Below the pieces are notes generated by a model. That model saw only the letters and a program-made list of their open reading frames with translations. It had not been told where the DNA came from and ran no database searches. From the NCBI GenBank assembly GCA_030323885.1, contig CM059198.1, positions 75,973,045 to 76,037,044 of the forward strand: 64,000 bases of DNA. The letters are read 5' to 3'. Position 1 is the first letter of the stretch. Every line of letters starts with the position of its first letter. Positions 1 to 12,500 of this stretch are shown here, piece by piece. This DNA comes from Branchipolynoe longqiensis (taxonomy: Eukaryota > Annelida > Polychaeta > Phyllodocida > Polynoidae). The translations under genes and the position numbers were made by a program.

Positions 1-160
1 GGAGACCAGACCTCTGGCACCATGACCCGATACCCCACTCAGTCACCATATCCCGATATTGAGCAAACCAGTCCTCACCCTATCCTATTAATGCTGAGTG
101 CCAGGCTAGGTCGCGACAAATATCAATTTTGCAAGTGATCGGTTTGACTTGGCTGGAGTT
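1..160 (-). repeat. SINE-A fragment (reverse), cut by window edge
   Basis: This is the reverse complement of the body of the commonest SINE here, called SINE-A. Its marks are the 'gaccaggcc...accatgacc' segment, 'aaccagtcct', 'cctatcctattaatgc' and 'gaGCGCCAGGCTAGG'. The same blocks recur at 8225-8478, 12656-13060, 18290-18645 and 20452-20775. The tRNA-like head is not recognisable here and the other end runs off the window. Confidence 0.7.
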
Positions 161-164
161 CGAG

Positions 165-492
165 CCGTACGTAGCTCGGGCAGTAAAGTGTCCACCTGTG
201 AACGTGTAGGTCATCCTATCAATTTCGCTCAGTGGACCCATTTGTAGTTCAGCCTATTTTCAATTCCGATCAGTGGTCCACAATTGGTTCATCAAAGGGT
301 GTGGCATGTGCTGTCCTGTCTGTGGGAAAGTGCATATAAAAGACCCCTTGCTGCTTATCGGAAAGAGTAGCCTATGTGGCAGCAGTGAGATTCCTCCAAA
401 GAAATATGTCAGAATGACCATATATTTGATGTCCGATAGCCGATGATAAAAATCAATGAGCTCTAGATGCGTCATTAAATAAACAAGCTTAA
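165..492 (+). repeat. SINE-B, tRNA-derived, full-length but degraded
   Basis: The head resembles a tRNA, with an A-box-like stretch (cgtagctcgggcagtaaagtg). The body contains 'gtgctgtcctgtctgtggg', 'cttgctgcttatcggaaaga' and 'atgaccatatatttgatgtc', and the tail is 'ttaaataaacaagctt'. The same order is seen at 8757-9085 and, reversed, at 11239-11475. It is a non-autonomous, RNA-polymerase-III-type retroposon and codes for nothing; small ORFs here are shadows. Confidence 0.8.
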
Positions 493-769
493 TTAGCTTT
501 TTGGGGCCGGAGTTCAAACCTATGACCTACCGCATGGGAATCCAGCCATCGCTCTTAGAGATCAGCCATCCCGTCCGGTCAGTACCGTTATCACCTGGTA
601 GCAGTTGATTATGTGATAATACAAGGTCAGATGCCTTATCAGTACTGCTATTACGGTTTGAAGTGGATGTCACTCTGAGCCTGACTGGATCATCACCACT
701 TCAGCTGTGTCCAATGCTCCACCACATGGCTATATCTATATTAGTTACTTCCGGAACACTCTGACAGAG

Positions 770-1200
770 CTGTTGAACAACCCATTAGAAAATATGTCAG
801 GAGGCTGGGTGAAGGAAATGCCCAAATAAATTCTTAATTTAACTTTAAGAAGCAAAATGTATTCTTCACATACCTGTTATGACATACCGGATATTCTTTA
901 ATTGTAAAATGGATTCAATTCAATTCTTTATTTCAGACTCACCATTATGGTAGTTACATAATTTGGTCTATTGTAGGTAGATATAAAAATACATGTGAAT
1001 AACATAGAAGTAAAAGTATGAATACTACCATACTAACCAATATCAACATGTTGGTCTACATACAGTAGTTTGCATCATATAGATCATAATACACCTTAAA
1101 AGTCGAATTGAGAGCATTCTGTGGTCGCCATCTTGCCTTTTTGCATTCTCGCCCATTTCACCAACTCTGTGTCAATATAGACTAACACTGCGCACTGGAA
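770..1200 (-). repeat. Degenerate MITE-4 copy, interrupted
   Basis: Read on the minus strand, the pieces near 1110-1200 (gccatcttgcctttttgcat, ttcaccaactctgtg) and 770-880 (cccattagaaaa, ttcttaatttaac) match the two halves of the MITE-4 body at 15945-16360 and 45765-46172. About 200 bp of unrelated AT-rich DNA separates them. Both ends are decayed, so the exact limits are uncertain. Confidence 0.4.
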
Positions 1201-1579
1201 CCACCACCTACACAGTTCATTCATACTGATGCAGTTTTTTGATCGGATGTATGCCGGGTTGTCCTCTTCTGGGTCGCGGTGAATGTTTTATCTACATCTA
1301 GATCAGCTCAGGATGCATTAGTACATCCCTGTGAAGGTGGACCACCTTACAACTTAGCGTGTGGAGGAGGCGGGTGTTTACTACAATAAGGCCACATAAC
1401 AAGAATACTTGTTTAGCATCTACCCATTACAATATTTTAGGGTCGGGTGGGAGGTTTTTACATTTTATTTTGTATGTAGAATGGTGGTGTACAGGAAGAA
1501 AACTAACTATGGTATTCATGGTCAGAAGGCATGATAGCAAGGTAGAGAAGACCATAAACACTTTCTGACGGCCTGTGCG

Positions 1580-2275
1580 GATCTACATGTTCTAGTTACA
1601 GACATGTGCTGGTTACGGTGGCCTGTACAACTCTACATGTTCTAGTTACAGACATGTAATGGTTCCGGTGGCCTGTACAACTCTACATGTTCTAGCTACA
1701 GACATGTGCTGGTTCCAATGGCCTGTACATCTCTACATGTTCTAGTTACAGACATGTGCTGGTTCTGGTGGCCAGTGTGGCTCTACATGTTCTAGTTGAG
1801 TACATGTGCTGGTTCCAGCGGTGTGCGGCTCTACATGTTCTAGTTGTGGACATGTGCTGGTTCCAGCGGCCTGTACAGCTCTACATGTTCTAGTTACAGA
1901 CATGTGCTGTTCCGGTGGCCTGCATGGCTCTACATATTCTAGTTGTGGACATGTGCTGGTTCCGGCGGCCTGTGTGGCTCTACCTATTCTAGTTGAGTAC
2001 ATGTGCTGGTTCCGGTGGCCTGTGTGTCTCTACATGTTCTAGTTGTGGACATGTGCTGGTTCCGGCGGCCTGTGTGGCTCTACATGTTCTAGTTGTGGAC
2101 ATGTGCTGGTTCCGGCGGCCTGTGTGGCTCTACCCGTTCTAGTTGAGTACATGTGCTGGTTCCGGTGGCCTGTGTGGCTCTACATGTTCTAGTTGTGGAC
2201 ATGTGCTGGTTCCCGCGGCCTGTGTGGCTCTACATGTTCTAGTTGTGGACATGTGCTGGTTCCGGTGGTCTCTTG
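1580..2275. repeat. 50-bp minisatellite, about 14 units
   Basis: The unit is close to 'ctctacatgttctagtt' + 'gtggacatgtgctggttccg' + 'gtggcctgtgtgg', 50 bp, with a 48-bp variant. Sub-variants (gttaca, gttgag, gttgtg) are arranged in blocks. ORFs on both strands here are repeat artefacts. Confidence 0.9.
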
Positions 2276-2637
2276 GCCGTCATCGATTATCACTGTCCAG
2301 CCCATTCGGATCATCTCGGGCATCAGAATTTCAAATAGAACACCCCGAGGTGTGCCTAAAAATACACGGGCTGTGTGCAAAATGATCCGACTCCAAGGAC
2401 ACTCTGAGTGCATCCTTATTTTGTTTATAAGGGGCAGTGGGAAGATAACCAGTAATGGTTATACTGTTCCTGCAATTTCTATTGTTAACAGAATAATATA
2501 TGTTTGTGGAATAATGTATGGAAATTGTGAATAAAACTGTCGCCTAAAATCTCCAGGCACAGTGGCAACCTCTATTAAAAGGCTAGGGAACCAGGCTATG
2601 CCATGTGTAGCTACTACAAGTACCACTGCCAGTACGG

Positions 2638-3068
2638 CCGTAATCGATTAACATGACCCGGGCGACTCGGGTCACACGAGTCGTCCGAATTTCAAATAGA
2701 ACACCGTGAGTGGAGTCGACAAATACACGTGCGTGTGCAAAACAACCCGACCCCAGTAACCCACCTCTTGGCTGGGGTTTGCAAGGAGCGATGACATCAC
2801 ATTTGCGGTGGTACCGTCCTGCAGGATAACAGCCACCGGTACCAGTCATACATATTTTTTTTGGTAATAACATAGATTAATGAAATGGAAATATCACTAA
2901 ACTATACCATCATAAAAATATTTAAATGATATTTTACTGTAATTATATCGGCTATTAAAAAACAAAAAAAAGGGCCACCATTTTTTTCACCCCAAGCATG
3001 GAGAAGCATATTCGATATGCGCCAAAAAGTGACTCGGGTGACCAGAGTCGATTAATCGATTACGCCCT
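2638..3068. mobile_element. MITE-5, TIR element about 430 bp
   Basis: The ends are imperfect inverted repeats: left 'cgtaatcgattaacatgacc' followed by 'gactcgggtcac', right 'gtgactcgggtgacc' followed by 'gattaatcgattacg'. A second copy lies at 48700-49051 with the same internal blocks (gtcgacaaatacacgtgc, gagcgatgac, tgcaggataacagc, gattaatgaaatggaaatat). A partial copy of the left part lies at 2276-2400. There is no coding capacity. Confidence 0.75.
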
Positions 3069-3379
3069 TAATGTCTCAATCTGTCATTTTATTCAGCCCC
3101 GAGCGCATTCGTTTATATGCAGAATGCTTACAAACAGAGAAAGAACGCATGCAGTAGATAGCTACACAACAACCGAAAGTAATAAAACAAGGCGAACCAC
3201 AAGACTATTACTGTCTAGTGGCGAAAACAAGTAATTAGACTTGACAATTATGGGCAGCATAAATACACCATCGCCATAAAAACAAACAAAAAACCCGAGT
3301 TTGTATAATCTGCGCATGAGCAAACAAATGTCTGAGATGATGTGAGGTGCTTAATGGATGTGGACCGTGGTGCTTGCAG

Positions 3380-3557
3380 ACGGACGCGGCGTACAGCTGG
3401 GTCGTGCTCCTCGCCGCCTTCATGCTCAACATGCACCACGCCGGCGGGGTGGGCAGCGTCGGCGTCCTGCTGCTGGCGTTCGCTGACTACTTCCGGTGTC
3501 CCAAGTCGCAGGTGGCGCCCATCGCCGGACTCTTCCTGTGCGTCGGCTTCCTGTTTG
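3380..3557 (+). CDS. MCT-like gene, first recognised exon (TM1-TM2)
   Basis: The acceptor is tgcttgcag and the donor is TTTG|GTATTT. It is entered in phase 0 and left in phase 1, giving 59 codons plus one base. It encodes AYSWVVLLAAFMLN (TM1), GGVGSVGVLLLAFADYF and the start of TM2 (PIAGLFLCVGFLFG). An upstream exon must supply the Met. Confidence 0.85.
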
Positions 3558-6500
3558 GTATTTGACGTTTCGCAAGTAGAACTACAGTAAAACCTTTCTG
3601 TTATAACTGACCACCCCCACAGATCGACCCCACTCCCGTATTATCGATCGCTTTATTTGGGTCTCAAATGATCGCCCATTGTAATGATAAAAAGAATCCC
3701 TATACTGACCACCTCCTAAATGGACCATTAGAAGTCTGTCCCATGGTCGGTCGATTTAAAGAGGTTTTAGTCTATTAAAAATAGAATACACAAAAAAAGG
3801 CCGTGGCACAGTCAAAAGATATTTAGCATGTATGTGATGTGTAGGCCTAAACATTATATGAGTATAATTAATCGTAAGCTTTCCACCTCAGCTCATCATA
3901 TTCTCCACCCACAGTCCGACCAGACGGAAGGGCCAAATGAGTTGAACGTCCATCTCCTGTTTTGGGAGATCGGGGGATCTGAACCCATCGGTTCGTGGGT
4001 TCCAACCCTGGCAGAGTCAAACCAATGACCTAAAAATTGATACTTGTCGCTTCCTACCCTGGCGCTCGGCATTATCAAAGAAGACCCTATAACACTAAGA
4101 TGGCTCACTCCCTATCTCTCCCATGGTACTGTAAATTTTGCAGTGCCATCTTGTGGTGGGTTTGATCAGCCAGGCTGCTGGCTGGTGTTTCAAATGTAAA
4201 CACATACAAGGTGAGAGGGTGAGTTTAAAATATAAAATGAGAGATTGCCTGTCATTTGGATTTGGCCAATGTTGCGCCTACTGCCTGGTCCCCATCTCCC
4301 TCTGCCCCGCCCTCCCTCATTCCCCCGCTCTCTCCCCCTCCCTCGCCCCATCCCACCCTCTGCTCTTCCCTCCCGGTCTCACCGCCCTTCCCCCGCCCTC
4401 CACTTCCCTCACTCCCCTTCCATTCCCCTCCCCTCCCCGCCCTTCCCCTCCCCTCCCCTTCCCCCTCCCATCCCCAGCCTTCCTTCTCCCTATCTCCCTC
4501 CTCACCCACCTTAACCAGTGCTCTCACACCACACCTCCCCTCCCCCTTCCTCCTCCTTCCTCCCCCTTTCCCCCTTCCTCTCCCCTTCCCTCCCACACTT
4601 CCCCCCCTCCTATCGACCCCCACCCCCCCATGGACCCTCTCCCCCTACGCCTCCTCACCCACCTCACTCAGCGCTCTCGCACCACACACCTCCCTCCCCC
4701 TTCCCCCTCCCTCTCCGCCTCCTCCTCACCCTCCCCTCCCCCTTCGTCCCCCACACTCCCTCTTCCTCCCTCGCACTCTCTCTCCACCTCCTCCTTACCC
4801 TCCCCCCACACTCCCTCTTCCTCCCCACACTCCCTTTCCCCCTCCCCCTCCTCACCCACCTCAGTCGGCACTCTCACACCACACCTCACGACCCCCTCGT
4901 TGATGTAAGCGGGGGTGGAGGGGGAGGGTTGTGTGTTGCTACTCCTATAGAACTCCCACCACTACCACTACCCCCACCCTGCCCCTCCACCTCTCTACCC
5001 CACCCACCCCCGCCAACATACACACATTCCCCCAGCATCCTTCTTCCAGCACACTGACACACGCACACGCACACACACATGCTCAAGCATACACACCATT
5101 CGCATAACCCCTTATAATGCTATCAAAATGATCAAACCCACCACCTGGTGTGCTGGCTGTTCTCTTGATTACACAGTACAGGCTGAGTGAGCCGTCTTAG
5201 TGTTATAGAGTCTGTGACATTATTAGGATATGGCAAGGACCGGTTGGCTCAGTGTCAGGATAATGTGACTGAGTGTAGTATCAGGTCATGGTGGTGGTGG
5301 CCTGGTCTCCCAGTAGGGCAGCACTATAAATTCGCCATGAGTGTGTACTGTCACAAGTCGGCACCGGTCCTGATATGACCTTTGATGTTGCTAGGACGTA
5401 AAACAAAAAAACAAAAAAATCACTCTTGTTGGAGTTTTACATCCTGGAAACATCTATGGTCATATCAGGATGGGTACCGACTTCTGACAGTCCGCACTTA
5501 AAATTTTAATTTTTTTATTGACAAGGTATTTACTCTGCCCATAACGTATAGGCTCCCGCATGGGTGCTTGTTTTCAATTCTGGACAGCTGTAGCGCTGTC
5601 TTGGTCTGGTCAGTCACCCAGGAGTGTTTACCTGTTTCTGCTCAGGCCAGCTTTTTTGCGATTTTGGGTGTTAGTAGTCTATGTTCGTTTTTTTGTATTT
5701 TTCCATTTTTTCAGAGTTTTGTCTAGTCTGAGTCTACCTTAGCCTACTATGTACATCTACTTGGGTGTCATGCAGGCTTGTGGGAGAGGATCCCATCCCA
5801 TTTTGATTTGTTACAGAATACTTTCACCCAAGCCCTGACCTTAGATAGCGCACTAGTGTGCCAGAACACACTCAGACCCTTTAGGACTGTGACCAGGTGG
5901 GATGGTTGTGTTGTTTGCTTAGCCATTTTGTATTTTAGGGTGGATCAGATGCATGACCGTGGCCTGACCATTTCTGTGTTGGTTTTTGCCATTACACATA
6001 CCCAGATGGACTGCACCATGTTGTGATAGCTTTCCTGATTTCCTTTGTACTTAGGAGGGCTAATTGTTCTATTTTTAATACCTACCATTTTCTTTGGCCT
6101 GTCTTTGGTTTTTGTTCCAGTGCACAGCAAACAGTGACTGCACTCATTTTGCTGTGTCAGTAAATAGTTATTTTCTTTTGAAATATTTTGTGGTGGTCAA
6201 GGTGACGGATTGCCCATTGTTTTGTGTTTTGTTTATTCCAGGCCTATGCTGCCATGGCCAGTACACTTCTCTCATAGATTTTTGTGTTACTCATTTCCAT
6301 CAGTAGTATTGGGGCCGCCATGTGACTAGTGTCCCTTCAGGGGGTTACTGTGTAACCTGGTTTCATGGTGTAGTGGTGTGCTAGTATTTTCAGGTGCGTT
6401 TCCCTTCTACTTGTTATTAGTGTTGTGTTACATTTTTGGTGTAGTTCTATTGTATGACATCTTTTGTGTACTTGGAGACATTTTAGGGGCTTTATTTTGA

Positions 6501-9500
6501 AGTACCTGTAGCTTGTTTAGTAGTTTCGTATTTCCTCCCATGTATACTACATCACCATAGTCGAAGTAGGGGAGGATCATGCCTTTATATATTTTATTTG
6601 CCATGTTCTCAGTCATGTAGTATCTCAGTTTTGCCAGTAGCGATATTTTGTGGTTTGCTTTTTTGATAGTGTTTGTTATGCAACGGTCATAATTTAGGTG
6701 CCTGTCACTGTCCACTCCCAGATATTGGTCGCTGTCTACCTGCTCTAGTTCACTGTTTCCCAGGAGACACTTTATTTTATTGTTACTGGTTAATCTGGTA
6801 CCAAATAGTACCATCTTCGATTTATTGCTATTTATAGTTATCTTATATAGATGGCACCACACTGTTAGTTTCATTAGTGTTTGATTTAGTTTTGTTTCTA
6901 TTTCTTCGGATGATTCGCCTACGGTATACACCACAGTATCATCTGCATATAGTTGGATGTTTTCAATGTCTAGCCAGTTGTTTAGATCATTTATATATAT
7001 GAGGAAGAGCAGTGGTCCCAGAGCTGAGCCTTGTGCCACCCCACAGCTTATTCTTTCCTCGTTTGATATGGCTCCATTTACTGCAGTGCATTGCTTTCGA
7101 TTTTTTAGGTACCTTGGTAACCATTTTCCAGCTACTCCCATTATTCCCATTTGGGTTAGTTTGCTAATTAGGATAGTGTGGTCCACTGTGTCAAAGGCTT
7201 TGTGGAAGTCTATGAATGCTGCACCCACTAGCTTTTTTTTTATTGATACTGTTAGAGATATAGTTTATTAAGTTAGCAATTGTTTTAATTGTCGAGTGTT
7301 TTTTTCTGAATCCGCCTTGCTTACTGCTTAGTATTTTGTGCTCGATCAGGTAGTCCATAATATGTCTATGCATTACTTTCTCCATTAGCTTCCCAGGGAG
7401 TGGGAGTATAGAGACGGGTCCATAGTTGCCCAGGACTTGTTTATCCCCTCCTTTGTGGAGCAGGGTTTCTTTGGCTAGCTTCCAGCACCTCTACATAGGT
7501 ACCTTTTCTGAATGATGTGTTGAATAGGTTACATAAGACCTCTGGGATGCGTTCGAATGCATCCTTTAGTGCTATACTCGAGGTATATTCAATGCCTGAA
7601 GGCTTTTTGCAATCAATTGTTTTCATGAGATCACTTATTTCTTTTATTGTGGGTTCGCAGTCCCCCATGACTGCGTTTAGTCATGGTGCTTTTGTGGCCC
7701 AGTTAGAGTTAAATGTTTTGGATAATTTATTTCCTATGGTAGAAAAATGTTTGTTCATTATATTTGCTGTATCACTGTTGCTGAATTCAATTCCCTCATT
7801 GTTGTATAAGGTAATCGAGTCTTTATTTTTGTTGTTTGGAATTAGTATCTTTACATTGTTCCAGAATTTATGTGCATTTTTTCCTTATGGTATTCTTCTA
7901 TGTGTTGTAGCCGCCCGCTTGCTTTAGCTAATTTACCTGCTTTATATTTGTCCATAATTGTGTTGATTAATTCTGGGGTTACCCATGGGTCCTGGTTGTT
8001 TTTGATTTTAAGTTTTTTTTATTGGGCAGGTAATGTCACGATGATTTCTCACTTCCCCGATGATAGTGTTCCATTAGTCATTTACATTTATGTCAGTTGG
8101 GAGTGGTAATTTAACAGTTTTTTTCCAGGTGTGCTGCTAGCTCTTCTTTCCTGTAGTTTTTGTGTGATCTTCCCAAACGGAGAGTAGCTTTGTTTTTGGT
8201 TTTTATTTTCTTTCTAGTAATATGCACTCATGGTGACTTTATAGTGCTGCCCCACTGGGAAATCAGGCCGCCGGCATCATGACCCGATATCCCACCCAGT
8301 CACATTATCCTGGCACTGAGCTAACCAGTCCCTTGCCCTATCCTATTAATGCTGAGCCCGAGGCTAGGTAGCGACAAGTATACACTTTTAAGTCATTGAT
8401 ATGACTGGACCAGGAACCGAACTCCGGACCTTCCGAACGCGAGGCATGCGCTCTACCGATTAGGCCACCACGCCCGGTATGGATACTTTTAAAATATACA
8501 AATTATAACAACAGTAAAACCTCTTTAACCGACCACCTCCACAGATCGACCACTCCCCTATATCCATCACTTTATTTGCGTTCCAACAATAATAACATTA
8601 TAACAATATTCTAACTCCCTAAACCGAGCACCTCTCTAAATGGACCACTTAAATCGGTCCCAAGGTCGGTCGATTTAGAGAGGTTTTGCTGTAGTCATGA
8701 TTGTGAATAAGTAAAGTTGCATCTGCCATGCTCCTCTGCGCCTTCCAGATTTTCTGTGGAGCGGGACGTAGCTCAGGCGGTAGAGTGTCCACCTGTGAAG
8801 GTGTCAGTCATCCTATCGATCCCGCTCAGGGGACACATTTGCAGTTTGGGCTATTTTCCATTCTAACCAGTGTTCCACAACTGGCTCCTCAAAGGGTGTG
8901 GTATGTGCTGTCCTGTGGGTGGACCAGTGCATATAAAAGAGCCCTTGCTGCTTATTGGAAAGAGTAACCTATGTGGCGGCAGCAGGTTACTCCAAAGAAA
9001 TATATCAGAATGACCATATGTTTGACATCCAATAGCCGATGATGAAAATCAATGTGCTCTAGGGGCGTTATTAAATAAAACAAACTTTCCAGGTTTTCCG
9101 GTGGGGTGGCTGTGTCGTTCCTATGGACCCCGCCCGGTGGCGCTGGTGGCTGGCGTGCTCAGCTCACTCAGCCTCCTTCTCAGCGCATGCGCAACCACCA
9201 TCACCACGCTGTACTTCACCTACGGGTGTCTGGCGAGTGAGTATTGGTCAAACCTTCAACTAATTGAGGATTTGCTTGTGCCGTAGGCATCACACTACTC
9301 CTGCGTCGTGGTTGGATAGAAGCAGTTCCTTCTACTATCAAGCGGAGTTATTGCGAATGTAAATAAAACAAAAAGCACAAATCTATTCACTGCTACGATC
9401 TAATTCTGTTATTTAGAACCATGAATATTCACTCGGGGTGTTGAAATAATGTTATTTAGGAGCATAACTAACTCAATAAGTGAAATTCGGTCAAATTAAA

Positions 9501-12500
9501 CCCCAAATCCAAATGATATTAAGGGCGCCACTGCATCGGCAGCGTTGTTGCCGTTGTCGCTGTACTTTCACTCAGATTTTGGGTTTAATTTGACCAGATT
9601 TTCACTTATTGTGATCGTAGTAGTGACTATTCACACACACTTGTTACTAAAGGGAACTGCTTCTATCCAACCATGATGGCATACTAGGCACTGGTCACGT
9701 GGTGCTAATAGTCTTTCACTGGAGAAATACGTGCATGAGCTTTTTTTTTTTTTTTTTGGTCCATTAGTTGTTTAAGCAGGGGAAATTTCAGTCATAGACG
9801 ACTGGTCTTCCTCATTCCACTGCTGGTCGATAGAAAGCCCGAGCCTACACTTTTACCGACCCAAGGGATTTTTAACCTCCCACACCACATAGACATGGTA
9901 TGAGAGCAACTGGCCTTTGATGATGCTGTAAGTTATACACAGCGGTGGAAATCCAAATTGGCAGAGCCTGGGGAATCGAACCTCCGACCCTCAGATTAGG
10001 AGTCTGACCTAGAAAAAAGTCAGACACTCTAACCACTCCGCCACAGAGAACGCCAAAGACCCTATAACAGACCTTAAACAAAGACCCTATAATACTAAGA
10101 CTGCTCACTCCCTATCTCTCCCATGTAAATTTCGCAGTGCCACCTTGTGGTGGGTTTGATCAGCCCGGCTGCTGGTTGGTGTTTCACATGTAAACACATA
10201 CAATTATATTATACATGATATAGGTAAGTATGAATACACATCAATATGAAATTGCTATGAACAAATACACATCATCATCAGCATCATCATCATCATCGTC
10301 GCCATCATCACACATCTTTCACATTCATATATACATTTATACATATAATATAGCACCTGTTTAACCAAGAGAACAGCCAGCGCACCAAGTGGTGGGTTTG
10401 ATCATTTTGATTACACAGTACAGGCTGAGTGAGCTGTCTTAGTATTATAGGGTCTTTGGCTTAAAGTGGCATAATCCGATGGCGTTTGAATTGTTGTCTT
10501 ATTTTTCTTTAGATAAATATATCAAACTGATCATTATAACCTACTAATCATTAGTCCGGAGTAATTTTGATGGAAACTTGCTAATTTCGGAGCAATTTTG
10601 AGCTGAAAGAACCCAAAATCATTTCCACACAGGTTACAGGACTAGTTAGAGATGCAGCGAATAGAATAAGATAATATAACAAAGCGGGAGAATTATATAC
10701 AGTAGAACCTCTCTAACCAACCACCTCCACAGATCAACCACTCCCCTATATCGATTGCTTTATATGGGTCCCAATAATACCATTGTAACGATTTTTGAAA
10801 AACCTCCCTAAACCAACCACTTCCATAAATGGACCATTTAAAGTCGGTCCCATGGTCGGTCGATTTAGAGAGGTTTTAATGAATAAGTTGGTTTTGTGAA
10901 TAAGTTGGTTGGTTGGTGGAGTTTTACGTCCTGGCAGGATTTAAGGTAATATCAGGACGGGTACCAACTTGTGACACTGACAGTCCGCACTCATGGCGAC
11001 TTTATAGTGCTGAATATTATTTGCATAAGTATTTTATGCCTCACACACGTGACCCTCGCTGGTTCTCGGCAGGTGTGGCGTTCTGCTCGCTGTATACGGT
11101 GAGTACCATCGCCGTGCAGCACTATTTTGACCGCAGGAGGGCGCTCGCAAACGGCGTGGCCATTGCAGGTGTCAGTATCGGCGTCTTCCTGTGGGCTCCC
11201 TTCTCACGGTGGGCAATCGACAGGTAAAAGTTAACGTAAAGCTTGTTTTTAATTTAACGACGCCTCTAGAGCGCATTGCTTTTCGTATCATCAGCTATTG
11301 GGCATCAAACATATGGTTATTGTGACATATTTCTTTGGAGGAAACGTGCTGCCGCCACATACGCTACTCTTTCCGATAAGCAGCAAGGGGTCTTTTATAG
11401 GCACTTTCCCACAGACAGGACAGCACATACCACAGCCTTTGATGAATCATTTGTGGACTGTGCCTCAATTTGATTACACTGCTACTTTATTAATATTATA
11501 CAATATTATAATTGATTAAAATTGCATTTGTACAACTTTGTTTATTACATAATTATCTATATCAAAGCGTATGAATTATGGTTATAATACTATAAATTTA
11601 TTGTACTACAATGCTGGTTTATAATACATTACAATTTATAATTACCATACTGTATTTAAAGCTGCATAGTCCGATGAACCATCAAATTTTCAAAACCAAA
11701 ATAATTATATAGATTTGACTACATATCTAACTTAGATATTAATGCACATATTAAGCATTTATTGCCACATAGAAGGGAACACTGAGACAATTTGATAGAA
11801 CCTGTTACTGTTGAAGCCTATGGTGTCAGAGTTTTGGCGTGCTTGCCAAAACTAAGTTTACATGTTTGAATTTCAAATATCTCAAAACTTATCCATTTAA
11901 AATCAAAGTTACTTTAACCTGAAATAAGGTAGATTATAACGATCAATTTAATATATTTATCTCCGAAAAATGACCAAAACGCAAAACCATTGGACTATGC
12001 AACTTTAAATGCGCGTCTCTTTGTGTTGATTTATTCTAATTTTCACTATTACACATGTATGATCCTTTGCTATTTGTATGGCCCTCCACTTGTAGGTGTT
12101 TAAGGGATGTGGTCCCAAGTACTTAAACCTGCATAGTCCAATGAAAACATCAATTAAAAAACCAACCAAACCCACCTCTATTTATCCTACATATCTACAT
12201 ATCCATCGCAGATACTGGTTCATCAAACATTTGTTGCTGCATAAAAGGAGATACTAAATCAATTTATTAGAACCTATTTCTGTTGAAGAATATGGTTTCA
12301 TAATTTTGACATCTTTGTCGAAATTATTATGACCTGTTTTCACTTCAATCATATCCAAAGTTAGCCATTTAGAATAGAAGGTAGCCAGGCCCTCGGCATT
12401 ATTAGGATATGGCAAGGAGCAGTGGAATGAGGAAGACCAGTCGTCTGTGACTGAAATTTCTCCTGCTTAAACAGCTAATGTACCAAAAAAAAGAGACTAA

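Noticed and set aside
3342..3379. Using the upstream in-frame ATG at 3347 as the start of the MCT gene
   Set aside because: A 3' splice site (tgcttgcag) precedes the conserved TM1 codons and the extra residues (LNGCGPWCLQ) do not resemble an MCT N-terminus; an upstream exon is more likely.
4138..4908. 256-codon Pro/Ser-rich ORF, possible extensin- or mucin-like protein
   Set aside because: It lies in a polypyrimidine tract within a MITE; two more frames are also open. Composition explains it.
8400..8478. Possible reverse-strand tRNA gene
   Set aside because: It is joined to a SINE-A body and lacks a clean acceptor stem; treated as a SINE head.
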